64,000 bases of DNA, taken from NCBI RefSeq assembly GCF_048066175.1, contig NZ_JBLTXA010000014.1, positions 1 through 64,000 on the forward strand. The letters run 5' to 3'. This document shows positions 59,058 through 64,000 of the stretch, piece by piece. Position 1 is the first letter of the stretch. The number at the start of each line of letters is the position of its first letter. Made by a program: the position numbers and the translations under genes. Below the pieces are notes generated by a model. The model ran no database searches, was not told the DNA's origin, and saw only the letters and a list, made by a program, of their open reading frames with translations. The stretch comes from Niveispirillum fermenti (GTDB lineage Bacteria; Pseudomonadota; Alphaproteobacteria; Azospirillales; Azospirillaceae).

Positions 59058-59969
59058 ATGGATCTGCTGACCATCCACCGTGATGCCCGTCCACTGATCG
59101 ATGGGGCGCCGCCGGTGTCGGCATTGGGCTGGGGCATGTGGCGCTATCATGGTGACGACCTGACCGGCGCCACGCAGCGTGCCATGGCGGCGCTGGAAAC
59201 CGGCATCACCCTGTTCGATACGGCCGATATCTATGGCGTGGACCATGCCGACGGGTTCGGCGCGGCAGAGGCGTTGCTGGGCCGCGTGCTGGCCGCCAAT
59301 CCCGGCCTGCGCAACCGGATTGTACTGGCCACGAAGGGCGGCATCCTCCCCCCCATCCCCTATCATGCACGGGCCGGCCGGCTGGTCGCGGCGTGCGAGG
59401 CATCGCTGAAGCGGCTGGGCGTGGACGTGATCGACCTGTATCAGGTCCACCGCCCCGACTTGCTGGCCCACCCGGCAGAGGTGGCCGCCGCCCTGGACCG
59501 GTTGCGCCACGACGGCAAGATCAAGGCGGCCGGTGTGTCCAACCACACCACGGCCCAAGTGGCGACCCTGGCGGCCCACATGCCCTTCCCCCTGGTATCC
59601 ATTCAGCCGGAATTCTCGCCCCTGCATGTCGATCCGCTGCTCGACGGGGTTCTGGACCAGGCCATGGAACGCAATCTGGCCGTGCTGTCCTGGTCGCCGC
59701 TGGGGGGCGGCCGGCTGCTGGGCGGGCTGGACGATGCCCGGGCACTGGCGGTCGCCGCCGCCCTGGACGCCATCGCCCTGCCGCAGGGTGCCAGCCGCGC
59801 CGCGGCGGCCTATGCCTGGGGCATGGCCCACCCGGCCCGGCCCATACCGCTGATCGGCAGCCAGAACCCGGCGCGCATCCGCGCGGCCGCGGAGGCCTTC
59901 ACCGTGGCGATGACCGGCGCCCAATGGTACGCCGTGCTGACCGCGGCTCTGGGCAAGCGCCTGCCCTGA
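59058..59969 (+). CDS. Aldo/keto reductase
   Basis: A 303-aa NADPH-type oxidoreductase with a TIM-barrel. The catalytic tetrad is visible: D54 and Y59 in LFDTADIYG, K93 in LATKGG and H131 in YQVHRPD. VSNHTTAQV and the C-terminal IPLIGSQNPARIRAA cofactor-binding loop are also typical. It reduces a carbonyl substrate that cannot be named here; the sequence is close to the YdhF-type group. GGAGAAAGCCGCC precedes the ATG. It converges with the allophanate hydrolase gene. Confidence 0.92.
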   Translation: MDLLTIHRDARPLIDGAPPVSALGWGMWRYHGDDLTGATQRAMAALETGITLFDTADIYGVDHADGFGAAEALLGRVLAANPGLRNRIVLATKGGILPPIPYHARAGRLVAACEASLKRLGVDVIDLYQVHRPDLLAHPAEVAAALDRLRHDGKIKAAGVSNHTTAQVATLAAHMPFPLVSIQPEFSPLHVDPLLDGVLDQAMERNLAVLSWSPLGGGRLLGGLDDARALAVAAALDAIALPQGASRAAAAYAWGMAHPARPIPLIGSQNPARIRAAAEAFTVAMTGAQWYAVLTAALGKRLP

Positions 59970-59996
59970 CCACCGGTGGCCCGACCGTATCGGACA

Positions 59997-61763
59997 TCAA
60001 AGGCTGGCGCGATAGGCGCGCCAGCCGCCGAACCCCGTGATCTCCGTCGCGCCGGCCAGGGCATGCCCCTCGCAAAGGAAACCCGTCACCTGCCGCCCGT
60101 CGGACAGGGCGACCTTGCCGACGCCCAGCGGTGCCGGGATACGGGCGACGAAGGCCGCGAAGGCGGACGGCGGCAATGCCCATTCCTCCGCCAGGATGCC
60201 CGGCCCCCGAAACCCCGGATCACGGATCAGCCCCGGTTTGGGCGGCACCGTGCCGGCAAGGGCGTAGAACCGGTAATCGGGCGCGGTCCGCACCGCCCCC
60301 AGCAGGATGCCACCCACCCCCGTCAGTTCGGTGTTCAATGGCATCCCCGTCAGATGCGCCCCCACCACCAGGATGGGAAGATAGGTGGGTGGTGGAACAA
60401 TCTTGAGCGGATACGTGACCGGAGACGATTTTGCATGTAGACGGTCACCAATATTGGCCAGATCATTATCCGTGAAGGCGGGCCCGACGAGGGTCACCCC
60501 GAAGGGCAGGCCATTGGGCCGGAACCCGGCCGGCACGGCGACCGCCGCACAATCCAGCAGGTTCACGAAATTCGTATACCGCCCCAGATTGCTGTTCAGG
60601 CGCACGGGATCGGCCAGCATGTCGGACAGCGTGTAGATGGTGGGTGTGGTGGGCAGCAGCAGCAGGTCCAGGTCCGCCCACATCCCGGCAATGGTCTGGG
60701 CGTAAAAAGCCAGGGCATATTGGCCGACAAAGGCCTCGATCGCGCTTTTGCCGGCAGCCCCCTGGATGATGGCACGCACCGTCGGGTCCATGGCATCAGC
60801 CTGCACCTCCACGAATTCCTCGATCGCCGCCAGCCGTTCCGCCACCCAGGGACCGCCATAGAGCAGATGGGCGCATTCCCGCAGCGGCGCATAATCGAAG
60901 GGAACCGGGATGCCGCCCAGGGCCGTCATGTTCGCCACAGCGGCATCGTAAAGCGCCTCGGCCGCGTCATCGCCCAGGAATACCTTTTCCGCCCCCGACA
61001 ACACGCCGAAGCGGAACCCCTCCAGGCGCAGCGGCCTTGCCTGTGCGGGGCGGGAGAAGGGATCGGCCGCGTCGAACCCTTCCGCCAGACGGCGAACCAG
61101 TTCACCATCGGCCACGCAATGGGCCAGGACGGTCACGCAATCCTGCGACCGGCAGGCCGGCACAACCCCCGCTGCGGACAGCAGGCCCTTGGTCGGCTTG
61201 ATCCCCACCAGATTGTTGAAGGCCGCCGGCACCCGGCCGGACCCCGCCGTATCGGTGCCCAATGCGAAAGCGACCTGCCCGCGTGCCACCGCGACGGCCG
61301 ACCCGGAACTGGACCCGCCGGAGATATAATCACCATCGAACACGCAGCGCGGCGCGCCATAGGGGCTGCGTGTGCCGTTCAGGCCGGTGGCGAACTGGTC
61401 CAGGTTGGTCTTGCCGACCAGGATGGCTCCGGCCGCCGTCAGCCGGGCCACCACATGCGCATCATCGGCCGGGTCATAGGCGAAGGCGGGACAGGCGGCC
61501 GTGGTGGGCAGGCCGGCGGCATCGATATTGTCCTTCACCGCAAACGGAATGCCCCAGAGCGGCCGCGAGGGGTCATAGCCCCCCTTGGCCAGTTCTGCCG
61601 CCCGGTCGCGCAGCGTCTCCGGCGGCACGGTGGAAATCCAGGCCGCAGGGTCGGGATTATTGGCCAGGCGGTGCAGAACCTCCTCGATCACCGTGACCGG
61701 GCTGGCATCGCCGGCACGGTAGAGCGCAGTCAGGCCGTGGATGGTCAATTTCTCCGGCAACAT
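59997..61763 (-). CDS. atzF: Allophanate hydrolase
   Basis: A 588-aa amidase-signature enzyme with an extra C-terminal domain (about 450-588) typical of AtzF. The catalytic triad is K77 in AVKDN, a cis-serine in the GGSSSGS loop (149-155) and the nucleophile S175 in DTAGSGRVPA. It splits allophanate into CO2 and ammonia, the second step of urea or cyanuric-acid use after urea carboxylase. Its ATG and the urea carboxylase stop share one base (TGATG), so the two are coupled. The end of the gene overlaps a terminator hairpin at 60002-60026. Confidence 0.94.
   Translation of the reverse strand: MLPEKLTIHGLTALYRAGDASPVTVIEEVLHRLANNPDPAAWISTVPPETLRDRAAELAKGGYDPSRPLWGIPFAVKDNIDAAGLPTTAACPAFAYDPADDAHVVARLTAAGAILVGKTNLDQFATGLNGTRSPYGAPRCVFDGDYISGGSSSGSAVAVARGQVAFALGTDTAGSGRVPAAFNNLVGIKPTKGLLSAAGVVPACRSQDCVTVLAHCVADGELVRRLAEGFDAADPFSRPAQARPLRLEGFRFGVLSGAEKVFLGDDAAEALYDAAVANMTALGGIPVPFDYAPLRECAHLLYGGPWVAERLAAIEEFVEVQADAMDPTVRAIIQGAAGKSAIEAFVGQYALAFYAQTIAGMWADLDLLLLPTTPTIYTLSDMLADPVRLNSNLGRYTNFVNLLDCAAVAVPAGFRPNGLPFGVTLVGPAFTDNDLANIGDRLHAKSSPVTYPLKIVPPPTYLPILVVGAHLTGMPLNTELTGVGGILLGAVRTAPDYRFYALAGTVPPKPGLIRDPGFRGPGILAEEWALPPSAFAAFVARIPAPLGVGKVALSDGRQVTGFLCEGHALAGATEITGFGGWRAYRASL
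60002..60026 (-). terminator. Terminator overlapping the allophanate hydrolase end
   Basis: GGCTGGCGCG (60002-60011) pairs perfectly with CGCGCCAGCC (60017-60026) around ATAGG. On the minus strand it encodes the last residues of AtzF and is followed by TTTGA, where TGA is the stop codon. Confidence 0.65.
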
Positions 61764-64000
61764 CAGGCAACCTCCTCCAGAATGGCCACGGTCTGGCCGG
61801 CATTGACGGTGCGGCCCGGCTTCACCGTCACCTCGCGCACCCGGCCGGCTGTTGTGGCCTTCACCTCCATCTCCATCTTCATGCTTTCCAGGATCAGGAT
61901 CGTATCGCCGGGCAGCATCTGTTGCCCCGGCTCGACCATTATCTTCCAGACGTTACCGGTCACGCTCGTTTCAACCGCGGCACAGCCCTCCGGCAGGGTT
62001 CTCTCCTCGGTGGCCGGTGCGCCGTCGTCGCTGACGAAACTGTCCAGGCCGCGGGCCTTCCAATCTTCCCGCTCTGCCTCGAATGCCGCCTGCTGGCGCG
62101 CCTTGAAGGCATCGATGCTGCTGGCATTCTCGGCCAGGAAGCGCAGATGGGCGGCATACTCCAGTTCCGTCTCCTCGATGCGAACGGTATAGCGGCCATG
62201 GGGGAAGGCTTCCCGCGCCTCGGCCAGTTCCTGTTCGCTGACGGGGAAGAAGCGGATCTGGTCGAAAAAGCGCAACAGCCAGGGCTTGCCTGGCTGGAAC
62301 GGTGTGGTGCTGCGCCAACTGTTCCAGACCTGGATGGTGCGCCCGAAAAGCTGGTATCCGCCCGGCCCTTCCATCCCATAGATGCACATATAGGCACCAC
62401 CGATGCCCACGGCATTTTCCGGCGTCCAGGTCCGGGCGGGATTGTATTTGGTGGTCACCAGCCGGTGGCGCGGGTCCAGCGGCGTGGCCACGGGCGCCCC
62501 CAGATAGACATCGCCCAGGCCATAGACAAGATAGCGGGCATCGAACACGATGCGCCGGACATCCTCCTGGCTGTCCAGGCCATTGATGCGGCGGATGAAT
62601 TCGATATTATCGGGACACCAGGGCGCATCGGCGCGGACCAGTTCCTGATACTTGGTCATGGCCAGCCGCACCTGCGGATCGTTCCAGGACAGCGGCAGAT
62701 GCACGATGCGCGACGGTACCCTGGCCTGCTCGACGGAGCCCAGCCCGGCCTCGATCTCCGCCAGAACATCCAGAAGGACGGACGGCGTCAGGCGGCCACT
62801 GTCGAAATGCACCTGCAGGGAACGGATGCCCGGCGTCAGATCGATGATGCCCGGCAGGGACCGGTCACGCAATGCGGCTACAAGCAGATGTACCCGCAGG
62901 CGCAACCCCAGGTCCAGCACCATGGGGCCATATTCGACCAGCAGATAATCGTCCCCCGCCCGGCGATAGACGACGGGCACCGCCCCGTCGATCCTGGCCA
63001 GGATGGGTGACGGGATGGGAGGGGTGCGGGTGGGGGGTTGCACCACCCCCCCGGCAGGGGCGGCACCGGGCACCGCAGCCGCCACGAACCGCACCTTGTC
63101 CCCCGGCCGCAACTGCCCGACCTTCCACATGTCCTCCTTGGTCACCACCACGGGACAGACGAAGCCCCCAAGGCTGGGACCGTCGGGGCCCAGAATGATC
63201 GGCATGTCACCCGTGAAATCGACGGCGCCGATGGCATAGGCATTGTCGTGGATGTTGGATGGGTGCAGGCCCGCCTCCCCACCATCGGCGCGCGCCCATC
63301 GGGGACGGGGACCGATCAGGCGAACGCCCGTGCGGGCCGAATTGAAATGCACCTCATATGTCGCGGCGAACAGGTCGGCAATGTCGCCTTCCTGAAAGAA
63401 ATCGGGCGCCCCATGGGGACCGTAATGCACGGACAGTTCCCATTCATGGGTCAGCACCGGCAGGTCCGCCGCCACGGCCACCCCGATGGGCCGGCCGGCC
63501 AGAGCCAGCGTGTCGCCAGCCTTCAGGCACCCTGTGGCATGGCCACCGAAACGGCCCAGCGCGAACGTGGCCTTCGATCCCAGATAGTCGGGCCCGTCGA
63601 AGCCGCCGGCCACCGCCAGATAGGTCCGCTGCCCCGGCCCCTGGATACGGCCTAGCGCCAGAACCTGCCCGGCCGTGACCGGTACGGGCACACCATGGGC
63701 GATCGGGACGCCATCCAGCGTCGCGCTCATCATCGCCCCTGCCAGGGCGATGGTCGCGCCGGCATTGAAGCGCAGGGTCGGTCCCGTCAGGGTGCATTCA
63801 AGGGCGGCCACCCCCTCTTCATTACCCAGCAGGCGGTTGGCCAGGCGGAAGGACCGTTCATCCATGGGACCGGACGGCGGCACGCCAACATCCCAATAGC
63901 CCAGCCGGCCCGGCCAATCCTGGATTGAGGATTGCGCCCCCGGTGCGATCACCTCCACCGTGGCGGGGGTGAAGGGAAAATCCTTCAGGACAGAGGTGGC
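61763..64000 (-). CDS. uca: Urea carboxylase, C-terminal part (gene runs off window)
   Basis: The visible 745 residues are the C-terminal part of a biotin-dependent urea carboxylase. The frame stays open to base 64000 (reading SVLKDFPFTPATVEVIAPG across the apparent GTG at 63958), so the biotin carboxylase domain lies outside the window. Domain order: KipA/AHS2-like (IEVIAPG-type start then QDWPGRLGYWDVGVPPSGPM), KipI/AHS1-like (LVEYGPMVLDLGL, WCPDNIEFIRRING) and a biotin carrier with the lysine in ESMKMEM near the end. The enzyme makes allophanate from urea and bicarbonate using ATP. It is coupled to atzF. Confidence 0.93.
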   Translation of the reverse strand, partial: ATSVLKDFPFTPATVEVIAPGAQSSIQDWPGRLGYWDVGVPPSGPMDERSFRLANRLLGNEEGVAALECTLTGPTLRFNAGATIALAGAMMSATLDGVPIAHGVPVPVTAGQVLALGRIQGPGQRTYLAVAGGFDGPDYLGSKATFALGRFGGHATGCLKAGDTLALAGRPIGVAVAADLPVLTHEWELSVHYGPHGAPDFFQEGDIADLFAATYEVHFNSARTGVRLIGPRPRWARADGGEAGLHPSNIHDNAYAIGAVDFTGDMPIILGPDGPSLGGFVCPVVVTKEDMWKVGQLRPGDKVRFVAAAVPGAAPAGGVVQPPTRTPPIPSPILARIDGAVPVVYRRAGDDYLLVEYGPMVLDLGLRLRVHLLVAALRDRSLPGIIDLTPGIRSLQVHFDSGRLTPSVLLDVLAEIEAGLGSVEQARVPSRIVHLPLSWNDPQVRLAMTKYQELVRADAPWCPDNIEFIRRINGLDSQEDVRRIVFDARYLVYGLGDVYLGAPVATPLDPRHRLVTTKYNPARTWTPENAVGIGGAYMCIYGMEGPGGYQLFGRTIQVWNSWRSTTPFQPGKPWLLRFFDQIRFFPVSEQELAEAREAFPHGRYTVRIEETELEYAAHLRFLAENASSIDAFKARQQAAFEAEREDWKARGLDSFVSDDGAPATEERTLPEGCAAVETSVTGNVWKIMVEPGQQMLPGDTILILESMKMEMEVKATTAGRVREVTVKPGRTVNAGQTVAILEEVA

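Noticed and set aside
1..64000. CRISPR arrays, insertion sequences, rRNA genes and prophage
   Set aside because: I saw no spaced direct repeats of array type, no transposase or integrase frame with terminal repeats, no rRNA signatures and no phage structural genes.

Overview
The window is dense, GC-rich chromosomal DNA from an alphaproteobacterium. The gene set fits a free-living Rhodospirillales/Azospirillaceae-type organism (a Niveispirillum-like genome is my guess, not shown here): an FdsGBACD formate dehydrogenase, flgFGAH flagellar genes, TonB-dependent receptors next to tryptophan-halogenase-like genes, and urea carboxylase with allophanate hydrolase. I see 48 protein genes, no tRNA or rRNA, no insertion sequence and no CRISPR array. 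The last gene (urea carboxylase, minus strand) runs off the right edge.

Layout. 0.4-5.8 kb: LysR regulator, GYF_2/RDD membrane protein, EamA transporter, aromatic aminotransferase and a methyltransferase, all plus strand, closed by a cluster of hairpins that includes a perfect 34-bp palindrome. 5.9-10.3 kb, minus strand: an MFS carrier, a multicopper oxidase lipoprotein and a DUF502 membrane protein. 10.4-15.8 kb: a Crp/Fnr regulator, a candidate small RNA, fliN and a mug-type DNA glycosylase on the minus strand, then flgF-flgG-flgA-flgH behind a textbook sigma-54 promoter. 15.9-17.6 kb: a soluble globin-coupled chemoreceptor ending in a PilZ domain.

17.9-28.1 kb is a glycan-uptake locus: a LacI regulator, two tandem tryptophan-halogenase-like genes behind a TonB-dependent receptor, and a divergent GH3 beta-glucosidase. 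Similar LacI-type operator sequences lie in front of the regulator, near the receptor promoter and upstream of the GH3 gene, which suggests one regulon. 28-35 kb is a mixed stretch: small membrane protein, nucleoside hydrolase, a dCACHE-HAMP-GGDEF protein with a degenerate active site, a TAXI solute-binding protein, a HupE/UreJ-like protein, a PAS_5 protein and a GST. 35-42.6 kb encodes exported hydrolases: an S46 dipeptidyl-peptidase, a LamG-GH2 glycosidase and an M28 peptidase. 42.6-43.35 kb has no clear gene but holds a structured, terminator-ended candidate RNA.

43.3-46.7 kb is an overlapping trio (YgjP-like metallopeptidase, sulfatase-fold membrane protein, LysR regulator), followed by hisC on the other strand. 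48.2-54.1 kb is fdsG-fdsB-fdsA-fdsC-fdsD with start/stop overlaps, followed by an OxlT-like carrier, an unrecognised 264-aa protein and a small cytochrome c. 57.5-64 kb: two thioesterases, an aldo/keto reductase, and the urea carboxylase/allophanate hydrolase pair, whose terminator hairpin overlaps the end of the hydrolase gene.

Functions rest on motifs and domain order read from the translations. Promoters, operators and RNAs were found by eye and need alignment or transcript data.
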